A stretch of 64,000 nucleotides of DNA from Novosphingobium aerophilum (GTDB lineage: Bacteria; Pseudomonadota; Alphaproteobacteria; Sphingomonadales; Sphingomonadaceae), in the NCBI RefSeq assembly GCF_014230305.1, contig NZ_JACLAU010000007.1, forward strand, positions 62,001-126,000, written 5' to 3'. Shown piece by piece: positions 42,934 to 51,326 of this stretch. The notes beneath the pieces are model-generated. The model was not told the DNA's origin and searched no databases. It worked only from the letters and a program-made list of their open reading frames with translations. Position numbers and translations under genes: made by a program. Numbering within the stretch: the stretch's first letter is position 1; each line of letters opens with the position of its first letter.

Positions 42934-43728
42934 GTGTCCATCCAGCAACCAGGCAGCCGGTCCGGCCGCCCAACCTTACGGCCCCTCTCCTCGCGCTTCG
43001 GCCGGCATGCGGCGATGTCCGCCTGCGCTCTCGGGCTGGCCCTCGCGATGCCGACCCTGGCTGAAGCCCGCCCCGGCTGGGGCGGGCCCGGATGGGGGGG
43101 ATCAGGCTGGAACGGGCCGGGCTGGAACGGGCCAGGTTGGGGTGGCGGCATGATGCGCGGTGGCGGGCCGGATCGCAGCCGCAACGGCCCGCCCGAGGAC
43201 AAGGTCACGGTATCGACCTTCGTCACCGACGAGCAACCCGCCGCCGCCACCCTGCGCACCGGGACGATCTCGGTCACCGGCGCGCCGACCGGATCGGGCG
43301 TCGATAGCGGCGAACTGGCGGTCTATGCCGCCGCCGTGGTTGATCAGCTCACCCAGGTGGGCTACCGCACCGACGTGCCCGACAGCACCTCCGGACAGGT
43401 CACCGAACTGCACATCAGCCACGAGACGCTGCAGCCGGAAGAGGTGAAGAGGCCGGTCAGCGGCGCCATGGCCGTGGGAGTGTCCAACCTTGGCACGTCC
43501 ACCGCGCTGGCGCTTAACATCGACCTTTCCAAGCCCAGATCGGCGCTGATTTCGACCACTCTGGAGGCCCGCATCCGCGACAAGGCTTCGGGCAAGGTGC
43601 TATGGGAAGGGTGCGCCGACATGGCCACGCGCGCCGGGGACGATCGCTGGTCGTCCGGGGCGATCGCGAACCGGTTGGCCGCCGCCCTGTTCGACCGCTT
43701 CCCCACCGGGAACGGCCCGCCGACCTGA
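42934..43728 (+). CDS. DUF4136-like exported protein with Gly/Trp/Asn repeats
   Basis: 264 residues from GTG 42934, with AAGGAAATCC just upstream. Signal segment (ACALGLALAMPTLAEA) ends before a G-W-G-G-P/G-W-N-G-P repeat stretch (about residues 47-75). The following domain has VYAAAVVDQLTQVGYRTDVP, TLEARIRDKASGKVLWEG and RLAAALFDRFPTGNG, equal in layout to the DUF4136 proteins at 7661 and 45097. It lacks a lipobox. Function unknown; it faces galE and precedes the M48/PDZ gene. Confidence 0.75.
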   Translation: MSIQQPGSRSGRPTLRPLSSRFGRHAAMSACALGLALAMPTLAEARPGWGGPGWGGSGWNGPGWNGPGWGGGMMRGGGPDRSRNGPPEDKVTVSTFVTDEQPAAATLRTGTISVTGAPTGSGVDSGELAVYAAAVVDQLTQVGYRTDVPDSTSGQVTELHISHETLQPEEVKRPVSGAMAVGVSNLGTSTALALNIDLSKPRSALISTTLEARIRDKASGKVLWEGCADMATRAGDDRWSSGAIANRLAAALFDRFPTGNGPPT

Positions 43729-43839
43729 AGGAGCCTGCCGTCCCATGCCCGACTGCCTTCCTGGACCACAGGCGCAGTCGGATCGGACCGGCCGTCTCGG
43801 CTTCGTCCCCCGGGCAACCTACGCCATTGGGGTAGATTG

Positions 43840-43856
43840 CCACTCATTGAGAGTGG
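43840..43856. promoter_or_regulatory. Inverted repeat CCACTC-N5-GAGTGG upstream of the PDZ/M48 gene
   Basis: CCACTC (43840-43845), ATTGA, GAGTGG (43851-43856) in an AT-richer patch about 90 bp before the PDZ/M48 start. It could be an operator or a transcript hairpin. Confidence 0.35.
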
Positions 43857-43943
43857 TTAATTCGACTTTCAGCGCGTTGTGACACTCCTCCGGCCTTGGC
43901 ATCTCAAGGGCATCGCTGCGGTCGCGGCGGGAGGACCCGACTG

Positions 43944-44927
43944 ATGTCCAGCAAGGCCAGACAATGGTTTCACAGCATCGCGCATGGCTGTGCCCTCGTT
44001 GTCCTGCTGGGCGCCAGCGGAGTCGGGGCATCGGATCTGTCTCCCACCGATCGTCCCGCTCCCGCATCCCCGATGGCGACGGCGGCCGGTCTCACTCCTC
44101 TCCTCGGACCGGCCGCCACCCCACCACCGCCCCGTCCCACCGGGGCGCTGCGGGTCACCGCGATCGCCCGGCGCCTGCTGCTGGCCAATGCCGATGGCTG
44201 CGCCGAGCAGCGCCACGACTTCGGGCTGGAGACCGCGGCACCGTCCGGGCGATCCTGGGGCGCGCCGGTGACCGTGGTCTGGCCCGACGGTCCGGCCCGG
44301 GCCGCCGGATTGCAGCCGGGCGACCTGATCCGCACCATCAACGGCGTGCCCTGGTCGGCCGACGCGCGGGAGCGCGAGCGGTTCATGGCGACCCTGGCCG
44401 ACGCCGGGCGGACGCCGCGCATGGCTCTGGTGGTCGAGCGTGATGGCCAGCCCCGGACCCTGACCCTGGCGGGGCAGCCCCGCTGTCACGCCGAGGTGCG
44501 CTTGTCCGACCAGCCGTTCATCAACGCCACGGCCGAGGGATCGCAGATCGTCATCGGTGGCGGGCTGGAACGGCTGCTGGCGGACGATGCCGAACTGGCC
44601 TTCGCCGTGGCGCACGAGGCCGCTCACCTGATCCTGGGCCACACCGCGCCGGAGCAGGCCCGGGCGATCGTCACCCGTGCCGATCGCGTGGCGCTGGAAC
44701 AGGAAGCCGATGCCCTGGCCATCGTGATGATGGCACAGGCGGGCTATCGCCCCGATGCGGCGGCCGGCGCCTGGCTGAAGGTCGCCGATGCCAGCCGGAC
44801 GCCGCTGCTGCGGCTGATGGACATTAGCGGCCCCTACCCCGCCACGCAGGAACGCGCCGCGTTCCTCGCCGCCGCCGCCAGCCGCCTCATCCCGCCCGCC
44901 CGGCTTCCGGTCAGCCACGCCCGCTAG
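43944..44927 (+). CDS. Exported PDZ-domain M48 metalloprotease
   Basis: 327 residues. The start at 43944 is preceded by GGGAGG. A signal peptide (ALVVLLGASGVGA) is followed by a PDZ-like domain (VWPDGPARAAGLQPGDLIRTINGVP, about residues 110-135), then the metalloprotease: AVAHEAAHLILGH (HExxH) and LEQEADALAIVMM (third ligand). Such small exported M48 proteases act in envelope-protein quality control. It is bracketed by two DUF4136 proteins in the same direction, suggesting these could be its substrates or cofactors, which is an inference. Confidence 0.85.
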   Translation: MSSKARQWFHSIAHGCALVVLLGASGVGASDLSPTDRPAPASPMATAAGLTPLLGPAATPPPPRPTGALRVTAIARRLLLANADGCAEQRHDFGLETAAPSGRSWGAPVTVVWPDGPARAAGLQPGDLIRTINGVPWSADARERERFMATLADAGRTPRMALVVERDGQPRTLTLAGQPRCHAEVRLSDQPFINATAEGSQIVIGGGLERLLADDAELAFAVAHEAAHLILGHTAPEQARAIVTRADRVALEQEADALAIVMMAQAGYRPDAAAGAWLKVADASRTPLLRLMDISGPYPATQERAAFLAAAASRLIPPARLPVSHAR

Positions 44928-45096
44928 GGCCTGCCGCACCCTGGCGGCCCGATCAGGTGCCGAAGACCGGCCGCGCCCGAACATCGCGCTTTGCTCGCTC
45001 CCAGGCAGAGGACACATAGGGAGGCTGGCCATGCCGGCTTGCAATTCGCCCGCGCCGCCCACAGGTTGGTCCGACGCGGGGGCAAGAGGATCGACC

Positions 45097-45720
45097 ATGG
45101 CGCAACGGACATTCCCACCCCTTCGCGCGGCGCTGGCGCTGCCGCTCCTGCTGGCGCCCGGCCTGTCCGGTTGCGTCGCGCCAACGGGTCCGGTCGAGGT
45201 CACGCGCTTCCATCTGCCGGACACCGCCATGCTGGCGCGCGGGACCGTGGCCGTGGTCGCGGCGCCGGGGCTCGATCCCTCCTCGCTCGAGCTGCGCGCC
45301 TTTTCCGCCGCGGTGGCGCGCGAGCTGCAGCGCCAGGGCTATCAGGAAGTGGCCGCCGCTGCCGGCGCGCAACTGGCCGAAGTGCGGATCGAGCGGCACA
45401 CCAGCCAGCCCGAGCGGCGCCGTGGGCCGGTCAGCGTCGGGGTGGGCGGCAGCACCGGGTCCTATGGCTCGGGTCTGGGCGTGGGGATCGGCTTCGACCT
45501 GTCGGGCCGCCCCCCGGCGATGACCGAAACGCGGCTGGGCGTGGTCCTGCGCGACAAGGCCAGCGGCCGCGTGGTCTGGGAAGGCCGTGCCAGCTTCACC
45601 GTCCGCGCCGATTCGCCGCTCGCCACGACCGAACTGGGCGCCGCGCAGTTGGCCGCTGCGCTGTTCAAGGATTTCCCGGGCAAGTCGGGCGAGACGGTAC
45701 TGGTCAAGCCGACGCCCTGA
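45097..45720 (+). CDS. DUF4136-like lipoprotein
   Basis: 207 residues from ATG 45097 (AGAGGA 7 bp before). Lipobox L-S-G-C follows the signal ([18 protein letters not shown]). Mature part: [55 protein letters not shown] and [15 protein letters not shown]. The same D-K-A-S-G-x-V-x-W-E-G strand occurs in the protein at 42934, so these two are close paralogs. Function unknown; follows the PDZ/M48 gene. Confidence 0.8.
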   Translation: MAQRTFPPLRAALALPLLLAPGLSGCVAPTGPVEVTRFHLPDTAMLARGTVAVVAAPGLDPSSLELRAFSAAVARELQRQGYQEVAAAAGAQLAEVRIERHTSQPERRRGPVSVGVGGSTGSYGSGLGVGIGFDLSGRPPAMTETRLGVVLRDKASGRVVWEGRASFTVRADSPLATTELGAAQLAAALFKDFPGKSGETVLVKPTP

Positions 45721-45736
45721 CCGCATGAAGCGGCGC

Positions 45737-46885
45737 ATGAACGACATCACGATCCATGCTCAGTTCGATTCGGGCAATATCGAGGTCCTGGCGATCACCG
45801 GGACCGAGGCCCGGCTGACCATCCGCCGCGACCACCAGTCCGAATTCTTCCAGTGGTTCCACTTCCGCGTCAGCGGCGCGGCCGGGCGCGAGGTGACGCT
45901 GCGGCTGACCGGCCTCAATGCCAGCGCCTATCCCGGCGGCTGGCCCGGCTATCGCGCCGCCGTATCCGAGGATCGCGAACACTGGGGCCGCGCCGCGACG
46001 GACTGGGACAAGCAGGCCGACGGCGGCACCCTGACGATCCGCCACCAGCCCGCGGGCGACCTGGCCTGGTTCGCCTATTTCGCGCCCTATTCGCTGGAGC
46101 GCCACGACGATCTGATCGCCGCCACCGCCCAGGCCGAGGGCGTGACCTATCGCTGCCTGGGCACCACGCTCGACGGCCGCGCGATCGACTGCCTGGAACT
46201 CGGCGAAGGCGACACCCAGGTCTGGCTCTATGCCCGCCAGCACCCGGGTGAATCGATGGCCGAATGGTGGATGGAGGGCGCGCTCGACCGCCTGACCGAC
46301 CCCGCCGATCCCTGGGCAAGGCTGCTGCGCCAGCGGTGCCGCTTCCACATCGTGCCGAACATGAACCCGGATGGTTCATTCCGTGGGCATCTGCGAACCA
46401 ATGCGGTCGGCGTGAACCTCAACCGCGAATGGCACGCCCCTTCCCCGGACCGTTCACCCGAAGTCCTGGCCGTGCTGCGCGCGATGGACGAAAGCGGGGT
46501 CCATTTCGCCATGGATGTCCACGGTGACGAGGCGATTCCCGCGGCCTTCATCGCCGGCTTCCACGGCATCCCCGCCTGGACCGAGGGCCAGGGCGCCGGC
46601 TATGACCGCTATCGCGCGATCCTGGAGCGCCGCTCACCCGACTTCCAGACCCGCCTCGGCTATCCCACCGCCCGCCCCGGCAGCGCCAATCTGACGATGA
46701 GCACCAACCAGCTCGCCCAGCGCTTCGGCCCCAGCCACGGCTGCGTCGCCTTCACGCTGGAAATGCCGTTCAAGGACAACGACGACCTGCCCGACCCCGC
46801 CCAGGGCTGGAGCCCGGAACGCTCGATCCAACTGGGCCGCGACTGCATCGCGGCGCTGGGGGAATGGCTGACGGGGCGGGAGTGA
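45737..46885 (+). CDS. M14-family zinc carboxypeptidase (CCP/AGBL-like)
   Basis: 382 residues from ATG 45737; ATG 45725 would add 4 residues and neither has a clear ribosome site. The zinc site is [12 protein letters not shown] (His and Glu) with His in DVHGDE; the catalytic Glu is in FTLEMPF. An N-terminal beta-domain ([19 protein letters not shown]) before the peptidase is the mark of cytosolic carboxypeptidases, which in eukaryotes trim polyglutamate side chains. The bacterial substrate is not known. It begins 16 bp after the DUF4136 gene. Confidence 0.88.
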   Translation: MNDITIHAQFDSGNIEVLAITGTEARLTIRRDHQSEFFQWFHFRVSGAAGREVTLRLTGLNASAYPGGWPGYRAAVSEDREHWGRAATDWDKQADGGTLTIRHQPAGDLAWFAYFAPYSLERHDDLIAATAQAEGVTYRCLGTTLDGRAIDCLELGEGDTQVWLYARQHPGESMAEWWMEGALDRLTDPADPWARLLRQRCRFHIVPNMNPDGSFRGHLRTNAVGVNLNREWHAPSPDRSPEVLAVLRAMDESGVHFAMDVHGDEAIPAAFIAGFHGIPAWTEGQGAGYDRYRAILERRSPDFQTRLGYPTARPGSANLTMSTNQLAQRFGPSHGCVAFTLEMPFKDNDDLPDPAQGWSPERSIQLGRDCIAALGEWLTGRE

Positions 46886-46951
46886 CGGGGCGGGAGTGAC
46901 GGGCTGGGGCCCCAACCCCCTTCGACACCCCGCCGGACGAACGGACCGCGA

Positions 46952-49117
46952 TCACGGCTTCACCGGACCACCCTTCGGTTGCGGGCCGTCCTTCAGGTAA
47001 TGCGCCAGCCAGGCGTGGACCTCGCGGTAGAACTGGCGGCTGTCCTCGGGCTTGGTGATCCAGTGCCACGCGTCGGGGAACACCAGCAGGCGGCTGGGCA
47101 CCTTCATCCGTTGCAGCGCGGTCCACATGATCAGCGTGTTGCCCAGCGGCACGCGGTAATCGCGTTCGCCGATGGTCATCAGCATCGGCGTGGACCACTT
47201 GGCCGCATGGAGCACCGGGCTCTGATCGCGCCAGACCGGGCTATCGCCCCAGGGCACGCCGCCGCTGCTCAGTTCGCGGCCATAGTTGAAGTCGCTTTCG
47301 CCCCACTGGGTCAGGAGGTCGGCCTCACCCGCGTGGCTGACCAGGCACTTGTAGCGCTTGGTCGCCCCCTCCATCCAGTTGGCCAGGTGCCCGCCATAGC
47401 TGGCGCCGCCGGCGCAGGCGTTGCTGGCATCGATGTACGGGAAACGGCGCACCGCCTCGTCGACGGCCTGGTTGATCTCGTTGGCCGGGGTTCGCAGCGG
47501 ATCGCCCTTGATCGCGCGGGCAAAGGCTTCGCCATAGCCGGTCGACCCGGTGTAGTCGGACATCAGCACGACATAGCCTGCCGCCGCCAGCAGGTGATAG
47601 TTCCAGCGCAGCCCGATCTGGTCGGGGTTGGACGAGGCCGGACCGCCGTGCATCATCACGAACAGCGGATACTTCTTGGCGGGATCGAACGCGGGCGGCT
47701 TGACGATCAGGTTGTGGATCGGCCGCCCGCCCGCGCTGGTGAAGACAAAGCGTTCGGGCGGCCCCCAGTCGATCGTCGCGGCCTGCGCCACGTTGACCTG
47801 GGTGAGCAGCCGGTGCGACCGCTTCACCGGGTCGATCCGCACCACCTCAACCGGATTGACCGCACTGCCGTAGAGACCGACGAGCACCGTTCCGTTGGCC
47901 TTGGCCGCCAGGTCCAGGGCGGTATATCCCCCCACGTCCGGGGCGATCACCTTCTGCGGCAGGCCGCCCGCCAGGGGAACGCGATAGAGGTTCTCGCCAG
48001 CGCCCTCGGGCACCAGCATGAAGATCGACTTGCTGTCGGGCGTCACGGCGAACTGCGCCGGTTCCCGATCGAACCCGGGGGTGACGTCCTCGGCGGCGGT
48101 GCCACCGTTCCAGACCAGCCGCTTCAGCCGTGGCAGGGAATAGACTTCCTCGACCCGGTCGGTCTTGTTGAACAGGAGGTGGCGGCCATCGGGAGTGAAG
48201 GCCAGATCGGAAAAGCCGCCCGCGCCGGCCGGCAATTCGCGCGCCTCGCCCCCTGCGACCGGCAGGGCCCACAACCGGTAGCCGACATTGGCAAAGGCCG
48301 CGTTCCACCGTTCGGTGGTGGCGACGAAGACCACGTCCTTGCCATCGGGGCTCCAGCGGGGCGACAGCGACACGCCGCCATCGCCATTGGCCACGCCGAA
48401 GAAGCCATCCTCCTTCGCCAGCGCGGTGCCGCTCAGGATATCGCGCGCGGGCTGGCCATCGTCGAGCGACTGGAGCCACAGGCTGGGGCGCCGGTCATCG
48501 TACCATTCATTCCAGTAGCGCACCGGCGAATGGTCATAGGTCCGCATGTTGAACTTGCGGTCCTTGCGCTCGGCCCTGGCCTTGCGCTGGCTGTCGATAT
48601 CGCTCGCCCCGGGCCAGACGCTGGCTTCGAACAGGATGGCGCGACCATCGGGGCGCCACTGCGGCTTGCGCGCCGCGAAGGGGACGGTGGTGACGCGCTG
48701 GGCCTCGCCGCCGGCCACATCCAGCACATAGATCTGGGCGTCCTCGTCGCCTTCGCGCTTGGCCGAAAACGCCAGCCGATGGCTGTCGGGCGCCCAGGCC
48801 ACGTCGTCCTCGCCGCCTCTGGTGTTGGTGATCCGGCGCGGCGGGGCCGAGCCATCGGCCGGAACCAGCCACAGATCGGAGACCGCCTTGTCGGCCTCAT
48901 AGGCCGGCTCGTTCATGGCATAGACCACCCAGCGCCCGTCCGGGCTGATCGAGGGCGCGCCGACGCGCTTCATCATCCACAGCGTCTCGTGAGTCAGCAC
49001 CTGGCGCCCCTGCGCCATGAGCGGCGCGGGCGTCACGGCCGGGACCAGGCCCATGGCCCCAATGACCGCCACCCCGATTGCCAGACCCCGCGCCACCGCC
49101 CGCGTTTTCGCCATCAT
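46952..49117 (-). CDS. S9C-like prolyl oligopeptidase family peptidase, exported
   Basis: 721 residues with a signal peptide (residues about 8-35). Residues 45-420 are a WD40/TolB-like beta-propeller of repeated S-P-x-W/R-S-P-D-G-x blocks. The C-terminal alpha/beta-hydrolase domain has the nucleophile GGASYGGH, the Asp region IGERDYRVP and catalytic His DAWHWI. It probably degrades peptides in the periplasm. A double ATG (49114/49117) leaves a 1-codon uncertainty. It stands between the convergent M14 gene and a small gene. Confidence 0.92.
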   Translation of the reverse strand: MMAKTRAVARGLAIGVAVIGAMGLVPAVTPAPLMAQGRQVLTHETLWMMKRVGAPSISPDGRWVVYAMNEPAYEADKAVSDLWLVPADGSAPPRRITNTRGGEDDVAWAPDSHRLAFSAKREGDEDAQIYVLDVAGGEAQRVTTVPFAARKPQWRPDGRAILFEASVWPGASDIDSQRKARAERKDRKFNMRTYDHSPVRYWNEWYDDRRPSLWLQSLDDGQPARDILSGTALAKEDGFFGVANGDGGVSLSPRWSPDGKDVVFVATTERWNAAFANVGYRLWALPVAGGEARELPAGAGGFSDLAFTPDGRHLLFNKTDRVEEVYSLPRLKRLVWNGGTAAEDVTPGFDREPAQFAVTPDSKSIFMLVPEGAGENLYRVPLAGGLPQKVIAPDVGGYTALDLAAKANGTVLVGLYGSAVNPVEVVRIDPVKRSHRLLTQVNVAQAATIDWGPPERFVFTSAGGRPIHNLIVKPPAFDPAKKYPLFVMMHGGPASSNPDQIGLRWNYHLLAAAGYVVLMSDYTGSTGYGEAFARAIKGDPLRTPANEINQAVDEAVRRFPYIDASNACAGGASYGGHLANWMEGATKRYKCLVSHAGEADLLTQWGESDFNYGRELSSGGVPWGDSPVWRDQSPVLHAAKWSTPMLMTIGERDYRVPLGNTLIMWTALQRMKVPSRLLVFPDAWHWITKPEDSRQFYREVHAWLAHYLKDGPQPKGGPVKP

Positions 49118-49221
49118 GTCCTGCCGATGCTCCCCTTCCGGCGCGCGCCGGGGCGCCGATCCCGCTGCGTGGGCTATCACCTCGCGCCGCGATCGCCAAC
49201 GGGGTGCGGGCTGGGCCCCGG

Positions 49222-49452
49222 TCAGCCCGCGACCACGATCGAGTGCTGCAACCGCACCTCGTCGAGCAGCGTCTCGATCGCGGCGTGCTGGGCATCCGTT
49301 CCGGCGGGTCGGACGTCCCAGTTGCAATGGGCATGCGTCCTCGGGTCCCGCACGATGATCCGGCCGAGCGCACGCCGCCAGGTCTGCGACGTGCCGCCCT
49401 GGTCGCGGACAAGCCGGGCGATGATCAACTGCTCAAGGTCCGCGGCGGTCAT
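49222..49452 (-). CDS. Small conserved hypothetical protein
   Basis: 76 residues from ATG 49452. Features: MTAADLEQLIIARL, TWRRALGRIIVRDPRTHAHCNW, then TLLDEVRLQHSIV. No membrane helix or signal. I recall similar short proteins only from sphingomonads, so it is probably a lineage gene without known function. It lies between the S9 peptidase (105 bp away) and cdd (41 bp away), all leftward. Confidence 0.6.
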   Translation of the reverse strand: MTAADLEQLIIARLVRDQGGTSQTWRRALGRIIVRDPRTHAHCNWDVRPAGTDAQHAAIETLLDEVRLQHSIVVAG

Positions 49453-49492
49453 GCCTTTGCTTAGCCGCTGGCGGGGATGAGGCAAGACGGGC

Positions 49493-49933
49493 TTAGCCCA
49501 GGTTCGCCGGACCGAAGGCGTGGGGCAGCAGCTCGGACAGGCGCAGTTCCAGCACGCTTTCGGCCCCGACGCACCAGATCACCGGATCGGTGCCGCCCAG
49601 CTGGGCCAGTTCGTTCAGCACCTGGCGGCAGCGGCCGCAGGGCGTGACGGGCGCGGCACCGGGGCGGGCCGCGCCGTGTTCGTCGGGGGCACCGCCGATC
49701 ACCGCCACGGCCACCAGCCCGCCGCGCACCCCGGCATTCATCACCTGGGCGACCGCGCTGGTCTCCGCGCAGAGCGCCAGACCGTAGCTGGCATTCTCGA
49801 CATTGGCGCCGACCGCCACCGAACCATCGGCGAAGGCCAGCGCCGCGCCGACGTGGAAACCCGAATAGGGGGCATAGGCCCGGGTCGACGCCTCACGGGC
49901 GGCGGCGATCAGGGCGGACTGGTCGATGGCCAT
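49493..49933 (-). CDS. cdd: Cytidine deaminase
   Basis: 146 residues. Zinc deaminase motif CAET (with Cys and Glu) and PCGRCRQVL, plus APYSGFHVGAAL and NVENASYGLALCAE. It deaminates cytidine and deoxycytidine for pyrimidine salvage. The 3' half has an insertion-like loop (GGAPDEHGAARPGAAP). It is preceded by the GH25-like gene, 7 bp upstream, so they are cotranscribed. Confidence 0.93.
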   Translation of the reverse strand: MAIDQSALIAAAREASTRAYAPYSGFHVGAALAFADGSVAVGANVENASYGLALCAETSAVAQVMNAGVRGGLVAVAVIGGAPDEHGAARPGAAPVTPCGRCRQVLNELAQLGGTDPVIWCVGAESVLELRLSELLPHAFGPANLG

Positions 49934-49940
49934 CAGGTCC

Positions 49941-50654
49941 TCACTTCGGCATCACCACCCAGCGCAGCGGCTCTTCCCCCGCGTCGGTGACAAGATGGGT
50001 GTTGGCGGTCCACATCGCCCAGGGGCGGGCGGTATATTCAGGCTCGAACCGTTCACCCGTCACCCACAGGCTGCGGTCGATCGCCATCGCGACGTGATAG
50101 CGGGCCTCGAACCGGCGCGACAGCTTGAGGATCACCGCCTTGCCAGTGTGAGTCTCGATCTGGTTGAGGAAGGTCATCAGCTCGCTTTCCACCTTGGCGT
50201 CGCTGACCTTGACCGGGCAATCGTCGGCCAGCCGGTCAAGGTCGACCGCGGGGGGAAGCATCTTGGCGTCGCGCGGGATCACGGTGACGAAGTTCGCCGC
50301 CTGGCGCTCGGCCGGCTGGCAGGGGTCGTAGAGATGGACCGCCCCCACCTTGAGCCCGGCGGCGCGCGCGTCCTCCAGGTTCTTCACGAAGGCGGGATCG
50401 CGCGCGAAGGCGCTGGCGCTGGCATCGACATAGGCGAAATCGGCCCCCACGGCCTTGACCGCGGCCCAGTCGATCGCGCCCTCGGTCGTCCCGACCTCGA
50501 TCCCCTGGACCGGATAGAGAACGCGCTCCGGGGTCCAGTGGCGCAGGTGCCACCATCCCCAGACCCCGCCGATCAGCGCGACCAGCAGCAGCAGCGCCGC
50601 CAGGCGCAAGCGCCAGCGGCCCGTGGCGGCGGCGTACCCTCTCCTCCTCGCCAT
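49941..50654 (-). CDS. GH25-lysozyme-like membrane-anchored protein with altered catalytic acids
   Basis: 237 residues. An N-terminal membrane anchor (about 18-35) precedes a GH25-type TIM-barrel: strand 1 YPVQGIEVGTTEGAIDW, ADFAYVDASASAFARDPAFVKNLEDARAAGLKVGAVHLYDPC, and PPAVDLD. In true GH25 lysozymes the first strand reads GIDVS and the later motif D-x-E. Here they read GIEVG (Glu53) and VDLD (Asp138/Asp140), so the normal Asp/Glu pair is changed. It may be a peptidoglycan-binding or reduced-activity muramidase. It is in one unit with cdd. Confidence 0.8.
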   Translation of the reverse strand: MARRRGYAAATGRWRLRLAALLLLVALIGGVWGWWHLRHWTPERVLYPVQGIEVGTTEGAIDWAAVKAVGADFAYVDASASAFARDPAFVKNLEDARAAGLKVGAVHLYDPCQPAERQAANFVTVIPRDAKMLPPAVDLDRLADDCPVKVSDAKVESELMTFLNQIETHTGKAVILKLSRRFEARYHVAMAIDRSLWVTGERFEPEYTARPWAMWTANTHLVTDAGEEPLRWVVMPK

Positions 50655-50716
50655 GGTGCGGTGTCGATCCTGTGTCGTGTCCGGACGGGAATGGCGCCGC
50701 TCAGGCCGCCTGCCCC

Positions 50717-51199
50717 TCAGCCCCTGATATGCAGCACGCTGATCAGGGTAAAGAGGCGGCGTGCCGTGGCAAAGTCAGTTTCGATCTTACCTTCGAGCCG
50801 CTCCAGCAGCAGTTCGGCCGCCTCGTTGTGGATGCCGCGGCGGGCCATGTCGATCGTCTCGATCTCGGCCGCGGTCGCCTTGCGCACCGCCTGGTAATAG
50901 GAATCGCAGATCGCGAAGTAATCGCGGATGGACCGGCGGAAGCGGCCCATGCCCAGGATCAGGGTTTCCAGGAGCTGGCCGGAATCGTCCGCCACCTCCA
51001 TCTGCAGGCGGCCGTCATGCACCGCCAACCGCACCCGATAAGGCCCCTCGTGCCCGGCGGCGAAGGCGCGGGCCGGCTTGAAGGTGTTGTCCTCGATCAG
51101 GTCGAACATGGCGACCCGCCGCTCCTGCTCGATATCGGCATTGCGGCTGAGGATCGTGGCCTCGTCGAGTTCAATGTGCGAGATGCGTGCGTCCGCCAT
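50717..51199 (-). CDS. UPF0262 family protein
   Basis: 160 residues (start 51199; 51214 adds five residues). The family pattern HIELDEATILSRNADIEQERRVA, then FDLIEDNTFKPA and RSIRDYFAICDSYYQAVR, with LLLERLEGKIETDFATARRLFTLISVLHIRG at the end, is complete. It is a soluble alphaproteobacterial protein of unknown function, not membrane-bound. It lies divergent from dnaB and 62 bp before the GH25 gene on the same strand. Confidence 0.88.
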   Translation of the reverse strand: MADARISHIELDEATILSRNADIEQERRVAMFDLIEDNTFKPARAFAAGHEGPYRVRLAVHDGRLQMEVADDSGQLLETLILGMGRFRRSIRDYFAICDSYYQAVRKATAAEIETIDMARRGIHNEAAELLLERLEGKIETDFATARRLFTLISVLHIRG

Positions 51200-51326
51200 G
51201 GGGGCAGCAGCCATTGCAAATGCTGCGCCGCACCGCAAGGCGGTTTGAAATCCACATGCTGTGGAATAATTCCCCCGCACCGCCACCTTGCGAGGCCGCG
51301 CGGGACGGCGCATCAGTCTGCGCTTC

